This document shows, piece after piece, positions 46,522 through 55,722 of a stretch of 64,000 bases of DNA; position 1 is the first letter of the stretch; every line of letters begins with the position of its first letter. Location of the stretch: NCBI GenBank assembly GCA_002347095.1, contig DDWZ01000002.1:1-64000 (forward strand). The letters run 5' to 3'. Made by a program: the position numbers and the translations under genes. The stretch is from Desulfobulbaceae bacterium UBA2273. GTDB taxonomy: Bacteria > Desulfobacterota > Desulfobulbia > Desulfobulbales > Desulfurivibrionaceae. The notes under the pieces are model-generated. The model did no database searches. It was not told where the DNA came from and was given only the letters and a program-made list of their open reading frames with translations.

Positions 46522-46815
46522 TTACTTCTTGTGGCATTCAGCACACTTGGCCGGACCCTGTTTCATCGCTTTGTGGCAATCAAGACAGGCTTTGCCGTGC
46601 GCAGCTTCTTTGTTGATCGCGATTTTTGCCGGGGTGCCTTCGTGGCACTTGGCGCAATCGCCAAGTTTGGTCTGATGAGCCTTGTGGTTGAACGTGACTT
46701 TGCCCATCGGCGCTTTTGCCGCGGGATAGGTGACAACGTCGGCAGCAAGTGCCGAGGTGGCTGCAAAGCCCAGGACCAGCGCGAAGGCTACGGAACAGAG
46801 AACGGATTTTTTCAT
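46522..46815 (-). CDS. periplasmic triheme cytochrome c7 (PpcA-like)
   Basis: A 97-residue protein: signal peptide cleaved at ALAAD, then a ~73-residue mature domain with three motifs CAKCH, CLDCH and CAECH and the PpcA-like spacing (VTFNHKAHQ, AAHGKACLDCHKAMKQGPAKCAECHKK). PpcA proteins carry electrons through the periplasm toward outer-membrane or reductase partners. An AGGGAGAAG site and its own sigma70 promoter precede it. It follows the cytochrome maturation genes on the same strand. Confidence 0.93.
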   Translation of the reverse strand: MKKSVLCSVAFALVLGFAATSALAADVVTYPAAKAPMGKVTFNHKAHQTKLGDCAKCHEGTPAKIAINKEAAHGKACLDCHKAMKQGPAKCAECHKK

Positions 46816-46884
46816 GATACTTCTCCCTAATACGGTTGGTTTATAAATTGGGTATATGAATCCCCATTCAATTACAAATGTTGT

Positions 46885-46914
46885 TTTATAAACCCACTTG
46901 CCGAGCCTTGTCAA
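46885..46914 (-). promoter_or_regulatory. sigma70 promoter of the PpcA-like gene
   Basis: Minus strand TTGACA (46914-46909), 18-bp spacer, TATAAA (46890-46885), about 70 bases before the start codon. Confidence 0.75.
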
Positions 46915-46945
46915 GCAGGAAGAATGGAATGCGCGTTTCGGTTCT

Positions 46946-47782
46946 TCAGTTGCCGCCGTAACTGTGCAGCCCGGAAAGGAGAAAATTGACGCCATAGTAG
47001 GTGAACATCACCGAGACAAAGCCGCCGATGGCCAGCCAGGCGATGCGGCGGCCTCCCCATCCCCTGGTGAATCGGGCATGGAGGGTTGCCGCGTAGACAA
47101 ACCAGGTAATCAGCGACCAGGTTTCCTTGGGATCCCAGCTCCAGTAGGTGCCCCAGGCCGAATTCGCCCAGACGGCGCCGGTGATGATACCTGCGGTGAG
47201 CCATAAGAAACCGAATACCAGGGTTTTGTGAATGATGTCGTCGATCACTTTGAGCTCAGGGAGGGAGGCGATGAGGGGGGCAGCGGTCTTGTCCGTCCTT
47301 CGATCCTTAACCAGGTACATGATCCCCATGCCGCTGGCAACCGCAAAGGCTGCATAGCCGATAAAGCAAGTGATGACATGGGCGATGAGCCAGTTGCTCT
47401 GCAAGGCCGGGATGAGCGGTTTGATATCCGGGTTCTTGAGGCCCGCCAAGATCATGGCCAGAGCGGCAAAGGGCATGGAAAACGCACCGAGTACACGGTT
47501 TTTGTAGCGTATTTCCATGAAGAGATACACGAGGGCGATGGACCAGGCAAAAAAGACCAGGGACTCATACATGTTGGAAAGGGGCGCGTAACCGATCCCC
47601 ATCTGGTGCGATTCGTACCAGCGCAGGCCAATGCCGGCGGTGTTGACCAGGAACGCCCCGGCGGTAACCAGCGTAGCGAAAAGGCCGATCTTTTTGGCCC
47701 GGAAGACCAAGATGGCAATGTACAGTACCGCGGAGAAGAGGTACGCAAACGTTGTAATGCCCAGGAGTTGTGAACTATTCAT
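46946..47782 (-). CDS. ccsB: cytochrome c maturation protein CcsB (CcsA/ResC family)
   Basis: A 278-residue membrane protein with about eight helices and the tryptophan-rich WWD-type heme motif WGTYWSWDPKETWSLITW, with flanking histidines that may ligate heme. With ResB it forms the System II heme exporter and ligase needed for the many c-type cytochromes in this window. It starts nine bases after the resB stop with an AAGGAT site. Confidence 0.95.
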   Translation of the reverse strand: MNSSQLLGITTFAYLFSAVLYIAILVFRAKKIGLFATLVTAGAFLVNTAGIGLRWYESHQMGIGYAPLSNMYESLVFFAWSIALVYLFMEIRYKNRVLGAFSMPFAALAMILAGLKNPDIKPLIPALQSNWLIAHVITCFIGYAAFAVASGMGIMYLVKDRRTDKTAAPLIASLPELKVIDDIIHKTLVFGFLWLTAGIITGAVWANSAWGTYWSWDPKETWSLITWFVYAATLHARFTRGWGGRRIAWLAIGGFVSVMFTYYGVNFLLSGLHSYGGN

Positions 47783-47791
47783 GGCGGATCC

Positions 47792-49147
47792 TTAAGCGTT
47801 TTGAAACGAGGAGTCGTTCGTGAAGCCCTGGACTAGGGCGGCAAATTCTTTTTCAAAGGCGATCTTGTTTTTGCTGCTGGCCCCGCAAACCAGGATTCGG
47901 CAGCGGTCCCCATTCTCTTCCCTGGTAATATAAACCCAAATCCTTCGGTGTGAAAGAAAGAAAGCCACGTAGAGGCCAATGAGCATCAGGGTGCATCCTG
48001 CATAGACGGTCCATACCCCGGGATCCTTGGCGACCTGTAGGCCGGTGGCGTACACCTGGCTTGCCGCGAATTCATAGGTCGCTGTCGGGGTGGTAATGGT
48101 CTGGCTGGCGCTGTTGTCCATCCAGAAAATGCTCGGTTCTCCTTGTCCGTCGGAGAACCAGACTTTCAGACGGTTGACATCTCCCATGCGGCTGCGCACT
48201 TCCTGGTTGATAATTCCGAAGTCGATGCCTCCGTCGGCCCAACTGATTTTCTGACCGAAGGGAATTTGGAAGGATTGGCTGACCTTGGTGTTTGTGTTGG
48301 TGATGACCACGTTGAACCCCTGCATGGGTTCATAGCTTGACTGGTAGAAGGTGATTCCCTTGTAGTCCAACGGGTCGTTGACGATGATGGGACGCTTGTC
48401 AATCATGGTTTTTCCGTTTTCCTGTACGGTGAGGATGGAGCGGAACTCCTTCGGGGTTGCCCCGTCCGCGTAATACGCGACATTGAAATCGTCGCACTGC
48501 ACGGTGAAACCAAGGGGGATGGGGCTGCCGGTTCTGCTTTCGTAGACGGTGTCGCTGGCGCTTCCCTCCGGAATCATGACGCCCGCCTTGAAGCCGAGCA
48601 GGGAGCCGATGATGGCCCCGGCGAAGATGACGAGGATGCTCAGGTGAACCGCGTAAACGCCCAGACGGCTCCACGGGGTTTTCTGAGAAAAGATGAGCGA
48701 ACCGTCCGGTTTATTTTCATGCGCGGCTTTCCAGCCGTTCTTGGCCAGAAGGGCAATGGCTGTTTCCGTCAGGGCGGCGGTGTTTCCGGAGGCATGGAAA
48801 AGCTGGCGGTGGGGCATTTTTTCCAGCCGTTCGGGGTCGGTGTCCAGATTATTCAGCACCACCATCTGCCAGACGTTGGGGAGCCGGTCGATGGTACAGA
48901 CGATGAGGTTGATGCTGAACAGGAAAAGAAGGGAGAGAAACCACCAGGAGTTGTACATATCCGGCACGTCGAGCATTTGAAAGAACTGCGCGGTGCGTTG
49001 GCCAAAAGACTCGATGTAGAACTCGGGCGGGTTTTTTTGGGGAATAAGCGTGCCGATTACGGAGGTCGTGGCAAGGATCAGCAGGGTAAAAAGGGCAAGC
49101 CTGACCGATGCGAAAAAACGCCACACCATGTTTTCTGTTTTTTTCAT
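47792..49147 (-). CDS. resB: cytochrome c maturation protein ResB (Ccs1)
   Basis: A 451-residue protein with three N-terminal helices (VRLALFTLLILATTSVIGTLIPQ near residue 15; SWWFLSLLFLFSINLIV near 67), a large periplasmic domain and a C-terminal helix (GCTLMLIGLYVAFFLSHRR). It is the partner of CcsB in System II cytochrome c assembly. An AAGGCG site precedes the ATG. A complex hairpin with a T tract lies in its upstream region. Confidence 0.95.
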   Translation of the reverse strand: MKKTENMVWRFFASVRLALFTLLILATTSVIGTLIPQKNPPEFYIESFGQRTAQFFQMLDVPDMYNSWWFLSLLFLFSINLIVCTIDRLPNVWQMVVLNNLDTDPERLEKMPHRQLFHASGNTAALTETAIALLAKNGWKAAHENKPDGSLIFSQKTPWSRLGVYAVHLSILVIFAGAIIGSLLGFKAGVMIPEGSASDTVYESRTGSPIPLGFTVQCDDFNVAYYADGATPKEFRSILTVQENGKTMIDKRPIIVNDPLDYKGITFYQSSYEPMQGFNVVITNTNTKVSQSFQIPFGQKISWADGGIDFGIINQEVRSRMGDVNRLKVWFSDGQGEPSIFWMDNSASQTITTPTATYEFAASQVYATGLQVAKDPGVWTVYAGCTLMLIGLYVAFFLSHRRIWVYITREENGDRCRILVCGASSKNKIAFEKEFAALVQGFTNDSSFQNA

Positions 49148-49588
49148 ATGCGCCTTGTGACGAGGATTTTGGGGGAGGAGGGGCTGGGGAAAGAGGGACA
49201 GCCCTGTATTTTAATAGGAGTGTAACCAATTAGATTATAGTTTGTAATCTCTACCTGTGTTTGCCTTGGGCTGTCAATAAAAAACTCCCGGCAAAGGGGG
49301 CGTCCCATCTCCAGATGGGTTTCGGCGGTGTTGGACGCCGGGTTTTGTCCAGGGCATCGGGAAGCATGGCCAGTGAGTCCGTCTGTAGGTGAGACACTCC
49401 TTTTTTTGGTTTGTTCCGATCTTTTTGCGCCTGCCGCGTTTTCTTCCGAAGGATAAAAAAAGAGAACAAAATACTTGTCAAGCTCCGGGAGAAGGTGTAT
49501 ACATTTTCCTCTTTGAAAAGGGATCGGCCGGAAGAACTCAGGCTGTCTCTGTCTGGTGATTTCAAGATACCCGCTGGCGCGGTTTGTT
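49148..49588. other. intergenic region between resB and rpmB with structured element
   Basis: Divergent spacer. A minus-strand -10-like TATAAT lies at 49239-49234. A complex fold at 49274-49342 has CCCGGC/GCCGGG outer arms, an alternative GGCGTCC/GGACGCC pairing, an inner CCCATCT/AGATGGG stem and a TTTTTT tract on the minus strand. I see no gene here. Confidence 0.45.
49274..49342 (-). promoter_or_regulatory. attenuator-like structure upstream of resB
   Basis: Two mutually exclusive pairings: outer stem CCCGGC with GCCGGG followed by TTTTTTATT (terminator form), or GGCGTCC with GGACGCC. Both enclose a perfect 7-bp hairpin. It ends about 125 bases before the resB start codon. Resemblance to an attenuator is structural only. 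Confidence 0.4.
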
Positions 49589-49645
49589 AAAGCTGAGTTG
49601 AGCAGCTTGCCTGCTCGTACGAAACTTATACCCTCTGGGTGTAAA
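49589..49645 (+). repeat. double-hairpin element, third copy, in the rpmB leader
   Basis: Matches 18479-18531 nearly base for base (AAAGCTGAGTTGAGCAGC, then TTGCCTGCTC, then AAACTTATACCC and GGGTG). Hairpins are GAGCAG/CTGCTC and TTATACCC/GGGTGTAA. It ends next to the rpmB ribosome-binding site. Confidence 0.7.
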
Positions 49646-49656
49646 GGAGTTTTGTC

Positions 49657-49851
49657 ATGTCAAAAAAATGTGCGATTTGTGGAAAAGGCCCGACCACCGG
49701 TAATAATGTCAGCCATGCCAACAACAAGAACAGAAGGCGTTGGCTGCCGAACCTGCAGCGGGTTAGAATGGCCACCTCCGGTGGTAACGGCATGCAGGTT
49801 CGTGTTTGCACCCGTTGTATCCGTTCCGGCGCCGTGGTCAAGCCTGCCTGA
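49657..49851 (+). CDS. rpmB: 50S ribosomal protein L28 (bL28)
   Basis: A 64-residue bL28 with the typical start [24 protein letters not shown] and a C-terminal CTRC. The two CxxC pairs make this the zinc-binding (C+) form. An AAGGAG site precedes the ATG and a terminator follows. It is monocistronic, with a double-hairpin repeat as its leader. Confidence 0.97.
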   Translation: MSKKCAICGKGPTTGNNVSHANNKNRRRWLPNLQRVRMATSGGNGMQVRVCTRCIRSGAVVKPA

Positions 49852-49875
49852 TATTCTCCGACATTGATGTTCCCC

Positions 49876-49912
49876 GCCCCTGCTTCCGTTAAGAAGCCGG
49901 GGCTTTTTTTTG
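49876..49912. terminator. Rho-independent terminator after rpmB
   Basis: GCCCC-t-GCTTC/GAAGC-c-GGGGC hairpin followed by nine T; converges on the rel gene end. Confidence 0.9.
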
Positions 49913-49955
49913 TTTGTCTTCGGGAAATCCCGGGGTTGGAGCAGCCCCAACGCCC

Positions 49956-52112
49956 CTAGGCTCTTCTGGCCTCCAGGACACCGTCAAGCTGCTGCACATG
50001 CTGCAACAGGCGCAAGAGATGTTCCCGGCTGTTTATCTCAACGATTATGGAAAGCTTGGCGATTCCGCCGCTTGAGGTTGTGGCTTCAAGGGTGAGGATG
50101 TTGGCGTCGTCGTGGCTGATCGCATTGCTGAGCGTGGCCAGCAACCCTTTCTGATCCCGGGCGACAACCTGGATCTGGGCCCGGTGGGTGGCCTTGATGT
50201 TTTCCGCCCAGTTGACCGCGATAAGCCGTTGCTGGTCCGAGGCCGCGAGGTTGGGGCAGGAAGCCTTGTGCACGGAAATGCCCCGGCCCGAGGTAATGAA
50301 GCCCACGATCTCGTCGCCGGGTACCGGCATGCAACAATGGCTGATCTTGGTGAGGACATTGTCCGCGCCGCTCACCAGGATGATGTTGTCCTTGTCCTGT
50401 TTTTTCCCTCCCCTGGCCGGAGTTGTTTCCGGCACAATGTCCTCGGGCAGGGTTTCCCTGATTTCCTCGGGTTGCAGCTCCTTGATGATAGTCTGAACCG
50501 TCATTTTTCCTGAGCCGACACGGCGCATGAGGTCGTCAAGGGAGTTGCAGGCAAGGGTCTTGAGAAGCTCCCGGAGGTGGCCGGTCTTGATCAGCTTTTT
50601 CAGGCTGAGGTTGTGCCGCTTCAGCTCACGATCGCAAATTTCCCGTCCGACCTGCAGGGTTTTTTCCCGCTCCTCCTGGTTGAGCCACTGGCGGATCCGG
50701 CTTTTGGCCCGGGCGGTTTTGACCAGCCCGAGCCAGGAGCGGTTCGGTTTTTGCTTGGGCGAGGTGAGGATCTCGACCAGATCGCCGTTCTTGAGCTGGG
50801 TTTTGAGCTGGGCGATGATGCCGTTGATCTTGGCGCCGGTGCAGCGATTCCCCACCTCGGTATGGATGCTGTAAGCAAAGTCGATGGGGGTGCTGCCCTT
50901 GGGAAATTCCTTTACCTCCCCGTTGGGGGTCAGCACGAAGATCTCTTCCTCGTAAAGCTCGCCCTTGACCGCATCCAGAAACTCCCTGGGGTCTTCCAGT
51001 TCCTGGAGGGTGGACACCAGTTGCTTGAGCCATTTGAAAAGCCTGGCGTCCTTGGAGGTGATGGCCTTGCCTTCCTTGTAGGCCCAGTGGGCGGCAATGC
51101 CTTCCTTGGCGACCTGATCCATCTCCTCGGTGCGGATCTGCACCTCCATGAACTCCCCGCGCAACCCCACCACCGAGGTGTGCAGCGACTGATACATATT
51201 GTTCTTCGGGGTGCTGATGAAATCCTTGAAGCGCCCATCCACCGGGGGCCACAGCGAATGGATGATGCCCAGGGCCTCGTAGCACTCCTTGACCGAGGAA
51301 ACGATGATCCGGAAGGCAACCTTGTCGTAGACCTTCTCGAAGGGGATATTCTGGGCCACCAGCTTCTTGTAGATGCTGTAAAGGTGTTTGGGGCGGCCCA
51401 GTACCCGGAATTGCTTGAGGCCATGCTCGGCCAGTTTCCGGTTGAGCAGCGCCTTGACCTCATCCACATAGGTTTCCCGATCGGCAAGGGAGGTATGGGT
51501 TTTGGTGGCGAGATCCTCGTATTCGTCGGGATGGAGATGGGAAAAGGCAAGGTCTTCCAGCTCCCGCTTGAGCCAGTCTATGCCCAGCCGGCTGGCCAGC
51601 GGGGCATAGAGCTCCATGGTCTCTTGGGCGAATTCCACCTGCTTGTCGCGCGGAATATGCCGCAGGGACTGCATGTCGTGCAACCGGTCGGCCAGTTTGA
51701 CCAGCAAAACCCGGATATCGGAAGACATGGCCAGGAGGAGCTTGCGGATATTTTCCGCCTGGTAGGCGAGGTGGCTGTTGAACTGGACATCGGTGATCTT
51801 GGTGGCGCCCCTGACGATATTGGCGACATCGTCGCCAAAGGTTTCGCGGAGGGTTTTCTCCGTGCCCTTGAGATCGGCGGCATGCTTGAGCACGCCGTGC
51901 AGGAGTCCGGCGCAGAGGGTGGGGACATCCAGGCGCATGGTCGCCAAAATGTCGGTGACCATGAGGGCGTGGTACAGAAAGGGCCGGCCGGAAAGGCGAT
52001 GCTTGCCCGAATAACATTCCGTGGCAAATTCATGCGCCTTTATGAGCGGGGCGAGATCTTCCTCGGGCATGTAGCCCCTGGCCCGTTCGACTATTGCTTC
52101 TATGGTAACCAT
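49956..52112 (-). CDS. rel: RelA/SpoT-family (p)ppGpp synthetase with degenerate hydrolase site
   Basis: A 718-residue Rel protein: HD domain (about 25-175), synthetase domain (about 230-345; RFKDFISTPKNNMYQSLHT, EVQIRTEEMDQVAKEG), TGS (about 385-445), helical and zinc-finger-like region (CCMPVPGDEIVGFITSGRG) and C-terminal ACT (about 640-718). The RFKD motif is of the bifunctional Rel type. However, the usual HDxxED hydrolase motif reads HGVLKH at residues 72-77, losing the Asp, Glu and Asp metal and catalytic ligands, while H49 and LADRLHD are kept. It is probably a synthetase only. No strong ribosome-binding site is visible. Confidence 0.95.
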   Translation of the reverse strand: MVTIEAIVERARGYMPEEDLAPLIKAHEFATECYSGKHRLSGRPFLYHALMVTDILATMRLDVPTLCAGLLHGVLKHAADLKGTEKTLRETFGDDVANIVRGATKITDVQFNSHLAYQAENIRKLLLAMSSDIRVLLVKLADRLHDMQSLRHIPRDKQVEFAQETMELYAPLASRLGIDWLKRELEDLAFSHLHPDEYEDLATKTHTSLADRETYVDEVKALLNRKLAEHGLKQFRVLGRPKHLYSIYKKLVAQNIPFEKVYDKVAFRIIVSSVKECYEALGIIHSLWPPVDGRFKDFISTPKNNMYQSLHTSVVGLRGEFMEVQIRTEEMDQVAKEGIAAHWAYKEGKAITSKDARLFKWLKQLVSTLQELEDPREFLDAVKGELYEEEIFVLTPNGEVKEFPKGSTPIDFAYSIHTEVGNRCTGAKINGIIAQLKTQLKNGDLVEILTSPKQKPNRSWLGLVKTARAKSRIRQWLNQEEREKTLQVGREICDRELKRHNLSLKKLIKTGHLRELLKTLACNSLDDLMRRVGSGKMTVQTIIKELQPEEIRETLPEDIVPETTPARGGKKQDKDNIILVSGADNVLTKISHCCMPVPGDEIVGFITSGRGISVHKASCPNLAASDQQRLIAVNWAENIKATHRAQIQVVARDQKGLLATLSNAISHDDANILTLEATTSSGGIAKLSIIVEINSREHLLRLLQHVQQLDGVLEARRA

Positions 52113-52149
52113 GCGGCTGCCGGCGGTAATGGTGTCGGTTGATCCCTGG

Positions 52150-53874
52150 TCATTGTGGCGGAGTCAGCGCGCCACGAACCAGGTCGATGATTTTTGCCTC
52201 GGCCTCGGCCAGGGGCAGGCTCAGGGTGTTGCCGGTGGCCCGGTCTCGGATCTCCACCTCCCCCTTTTCGCTGAAGCCCTTGCCCACCATGATCCGGTAG
52301 GGGATGCCGAGCAGGTCCGCGTCCTTGAATTTGCTGCCCGGCCGCTCGTCGCGGTCGTCCAAGAGTACCTCGATCCCGGCCTTGCCCAGTTGGCCGTACA
52401 GTTCGTTGGTTGCACCGGTGATCGCCTCGTCCTTGGGGGAGAGGTTCAAGAGGATGACCTGGAAAGGCGCGATGGGCAGCGGGAAGATGATGCCGTCCTT
52501 GTCGTGGTTCTGCTCGATGGATGCGGCCACGGTGCGGCTGACCCCGATGCCGTAGCAGCCCATGATGAAGGGCTGTTCCGTACCCTGGTTGTCCAAAAAT
52601 GTTGCCTTGAGCGCCTCGCTGTAGTTGGTGCCCAGTTTGAAAATATGCCCCACCTCGATGCCGCGGGTCAGCTCAAGGCTGCCGCCGCAAAGCGGGCAGC
52701 GGTCTTCGCCGGTGACCTGGCGCAGGTCGGTGATGGTCTGCGGGGTAAAGTCGCGGCCCAGATTGGCATTGAGCAGATGGAAGTTCTTTTCGTTGCCACC
52801 GATGGCGAAGTTGTGCATCCGGGAGAGCTCTTCGTCCGCCAGCACCGGGATTTTCAGGCCGATGGGCCCGAGATAGCCGCTGGGCACGCCGGTGGCGTCG
52901 AAGATCTCCTTGTCGTCGGCCAGGCGCAGGTTGTCGGTGTTCACCCCCAAGGCATTGGCCAGCTTGACCGTCTGCACCTCGTGGTCGCCGCGGAGCAGGA
53001 CCGCCACCGGCTTGTCCTCGGCCATGTAGACCAGGGTCTTGACCAGCTCCTTGGCTGAAATCTTCAAAAATTCCGTGACCGCGGCCACCTTTTTCTTGCC
53101 CGGGGTTTCGACCTTGGTAAGGGCGAGCAGGGGCGGCGCGGCCGGCGCGGCCGGGGTCTGGCAGCGGGCCTTTTCCATGTTGGCCGCGTATTCGCACCCC
53201 TTGCAGATCACGATGGTGTCTTCGCCCGTATCGGCCAGGACCATGAACTCGTGGGAGAAACTGCCGCCGATGGTGCCGGTATCGGCTTCCACGGCCCGGA
53301 AGGCCAGGCCGCAGCGGCTGAAGATCCGGTGGTAGGCCTCGTGCATCTTTTTGTAGGTCGCGTCGGCCCCTTCCTCGGTGGCGTCGAAGCTGTAGCCGTC
53401 CTTCATGATGAATTCCCTGCCGCGCATCAGGCCGAAGCGGGGCCGGATCTCATCCCTAAACTTGGTCTGGATCTGGTAGAGGTTCAGGGGCAGTTCCTTG
53501 TAGGAATGGACATTGAACCGGATCAGGTCGGTGATCACCTCTTCGTGCGTGGGTCCGAGGCAACTTTCGCGCCCATGCCGGTCGGTGAAGCGCAGTAACT
53601 CGGGGCCATACTTTTCCCAGCGCCCCGACTCCTGCCAAAGATCCCCCGGCTGGACCATGGGTAGGAGCAGCTCCTGGGCCCCGGCCCGGTTCATCTCCTC
53701 GCGAACGATGCGCTCGACCTTGCGGATGGCGGCAAGGCCCAGGGGCAGGTAGGAGTAAATGCCGGAAGAGAGTTTTCTGATATATCCGGCCCGGAGCAGG
53801 AGCTGGTGGCTGACCACTTCGGCCTCGGAGGGGGTTTCTTTCAGGGTGGGGATGAGCAGTTGGGAAAAACGCAT
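52150..53874 (-). CDS. proS: prolyl-tRNA synthetase, bacterial type with editing domain
   Basis: A 574-residue class II synthetase. Motif 1 region ([19 protein letters not shown]), motif 2 ([19 protein letters not shown]), an inserted editing domain (about 225-390), motif 3 ([13 protein letters not shown]) and the anticodon-binding C-terminus. It lies 37 bases upstream of rel in the same direction and is separated from ispG by a palindromic repeat. Confidence 0.97.
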   Translation of the reverse strand: MRFSQLLIPTLKETPSEAEVVSHQLLLRAGYIRKLSSGIYSYLPLGLAAIRKVERIVREEMNRAGAQELLLPMVQPGDLWQESGRWEKYGPELLRFTDRHGRESCLGPTHEEVITDLIRFNVHSYKELPLNLYQIQTKFRDEIRPRFGLMRGREFIMKDGYSFDATEEGADATYKKMHEAYHRIFSRCGLAFRAVEADTGTIGGSFSHEFMVLADTGEDTIVICKGCEYAANMEKARCQTPAAPAAPPLLALTKVETPGKKKVAAVTEFLKISAKELVKTLVYMAEDKPVAVLLRGDHEVQTVKLANALGVNTDNLRLADDKEIFDATGVPSGYLGPIGLKIPVLADEELSRMHNFAIGGNEKNFHLLNANLGRDFTPQTITDLRQVTGEDRCPLCGGSLELTRGIEVGHIFKLGTNYSEALKATFLDNQGTEQPFIMGCYGIGVSRTVAASIEQNHDKDGIIFPLPIAPFQVILLNLSPKDEAITGATNELYGQLGKAGIEVLLDDRDERPGSKFKDADLLGIPYRIMVGKGFSEKGEVEIRDRATGNTLSLPLAEAEAKIIDLVRGALTPPQ

Positions 53875-53950
53875 GGGGCACCTGGTAAGCAGTTATGGAT
53901 TATGGTGATTCGTTCATTGGGAACGAAAAAATATGACTCAATTTTTGAGA

Positions 53951-54058
53951 TGTAAATGTTCAGCAGCACCGCAGATGCGCGAAAGAGGCCTGCGAAGTGT
54001 GCTGTTGCACATGAGCAGGCCGATGACAAAGCAGATGCGGTGCTGCTGAACATTTACA
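53951..54058. repeat. palindromic repeat element, copy 1
   Basis: Perfect 23-bp inverted arms at both ends (core GTTCAGCAGCACCGCA) around a ~62-bp interior with further short inverted segments (AGGCCTGC/GCAGGCC; GTGTGCTGTTGCAC). The interior plus inner arms (53958-54051) is about 88 percent identical by eye to 62906-62999 in opposite orientation. It begins two bases after the ispG stop. Confidence 0.85.
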
Positions 54059-54060
54059 AA

Positions 54061-55140
54061 TTATGCGCCGTCCTGGCGCGCCTCTTCGATCATTGCGTCG
54101 ATCTCGGCCAGGAAAACAGCCAGGAGTTTGTCCTCTGCCACCTTCTTATACAGTTGGCCTTTCTTGAAAATAATGCCGACCCCGTGACCGCCTGCCACCC
54201 CGATATCGGCCTCTTTCGCCTCGCCCGGGCCGTTGACCACGCAGCCCATGACCGCGATTTTTAGAGGCGTTTCGATGTTCTGGATATGGCGCTCCACCTG
54301 CTCGGCCAGGGAGAAAAGGTTCACCTGGCAGCGGCCGCAGGTGGGGCAGGAGATCAGCTCCGGCCCCCGTTCGCGGATGTGCAGGCTGCGGAGCAGTTCA
54401 AAGCCGACCCGGATCTCCTCCACCGGATCGCGGGTGAGCGAGATGCGGAAGGTGTCGCCGATGCCTTCGTAGAGCAGGATGCCCAGGGCCACGCTGGATT
54501 TGACCGTGCCGGCAATGAGGCCGCCCGCCTCGGTGACCCCGAGATGCAGAGGGTAGTCGCATTGGGAGGACAACAGCCGGTATGCCTCCAGGGTGGTGAG
54601 GGCGTCCGAGGACTTGAGGGAGATCTTGATCTGGTCAAAATCCAGCTCCTCCAGCAGGCGCACATTACGCAGGGCGCTTTCCGCCAATGCTGCCGGCGTC
54701 GGATGGCCGTGTTTCGCCAGGATATCTTTTTCCACCGAGCCGGAGTTGACCCCCACTCGGATGGGCACAAGGTGCTGTTTGGCAGCGGCCACTACCCTGG
54801 CCAGCTTGTCCGGGCCGCCGAGGTTGCCGGGATTGATCCGGATGCCCTGGGCGCCGTGCTCCATGCTGGCGATGGCCAGCCGGGCATCGAAATGGATGTC
54901 GGCGATGAGCGGGATGGTGATCTGTTCGCGAATCCGGGTGATGGCCGCGGCCGCCTCCAGGTCCAGAACCGCCACCCGGATGATCTCGCAACCCGCCTCG
55001 GTGAGACGCCCGATCTGGGCCACGGTGGCAGCCACATCCCGGGTGTCGGTATTGGTCATGGACTGCACGGCGATGGGGGCGTCTCCGCCCACCGCTACGT
55101 TGCCCACCTTGATTTGGCGTGTTTTTTTACGGGTTATCAT
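54061..55140 (-). CDS. ispG: 4-hydroxy-3-methylbut-2-enyl-diphosphate synthase
   Basis: A 359-residue GcpE/IspG of the MEP isoprenoid pathway: N-terminal TIM barrel (VQSMTNTDTRDVAATV, IADIHFDARLAI, INPGNLGG) and C-terminal cluster domain with ISCPTCGRCQVNL and GCVVNGPGEAKEADIG, whose cysteines bind the [4Fe-4S] cluster. It precedes proS and rel on the same strand. Confidence 0.97.
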   Translation of the reverse strand: MITRKKTRQIKVGNVAVGGDAPIAVQSMTNTDTRDVAATVAQIGRLTEAGCEIIRVAVLDLEAAAAITRIREQITIPLIADIHFDARLAIASMEHGAQGIRINPGNLGGPDKLARVVAAAKQHLVPIRVGVNSGSVEKDILAKHGHPTPAALAESALRNVRLLEELDFDQIKISLKSSDALTTLEAYRLLSSQCDYPLHLGVTEAGGLIAGTVKSSVALGILLYEGIGDTFRISLTRDPVEEIRVGFELLRSLHIRERGPELISCPTCGRCQVNLFSLAEQVERHIQNIETPLKIAVMGCVVNGPGEAKEADIGVAGGHGVGIIFKKGQLYKKVAEDKLLAVFLAEIDAMIEEARQDGA

Positions 55141-55722
55141 GGTGCGGGATTATACACGGTTGCTTTTCTTCCTGCATCCATCTTTTGCCGGGGAGGTAAC
55201 ACGACCAGATACATTCTTCAGCACGCACAGCATGTCAGCGCATGAAACTCGGTTTGCTGGAATTTACTTCGACGTGGGAAGGGAGCACCCCTGTTTTCTT
55301 TGCCTAACAAAAAGCCGTTGACAACCAAAACAAACCGCTACTAGGATAGGCAACAACATATATGTCTATGTTTGGGGAGAAAACACGGATTACCCTGATG
55401 TTATTAGGTAGTTTCATGTGCTGTCCCCGGAACTCCCATATGGAGCCCAAGTGCGGTAACTTAAAAAAATCTGATTACCATCGAACTTCAGCCAACATTC
55501 AAGCCTGGTAGGGCAACGTGTTGATAAGTAACGTTTTTTGTATTGTTCGTCTGGCGCAACCATGTCATTCCCGCGCAGGCGGGAATCCAGGCCATCTGGC
55601 TAACTCCTCTGGATTCCCGCCTGCGCGGGAATGACGTTAAAGAACTGGCTGAAGATTAGTGGTAATCAGATAAAAAAAAGACCTTGCCACATAGGCAACC
55701 GAGTGAAACAAAGGAGGAACAC
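55141..55722. other. intergenic region with long inverted repeat
   Basis: About 580 bases with no supportable gene. A plus-strand TTGACA near 55317 with a TAGGAT 18 bases on is a weak promoter candidate. A perfect 27-bp inverted repeat lies at 55564-55635. Confidence 0.4.
55564..55635. repeat. REP-like inverted repeat
   Basis: 27-bp perfect arms (55564-55590 and 55609-55635) with an 18-nt loop; each arm itself contains TTCCCGC-gcag-GCGGGAA. This TTCCCGCGCAGGCGGGAA pattern is a common dispersed repeat in proteobacterial genomes. Confidence 0.85.

Noticed and set aside
55564..55635. Possible CRISPR or attachment site
   Set aside because: It is a single inverted repeat of the common TTCCCGC-type, not a spaced direct-repeat array, and no integrase or cas gene is nearby.
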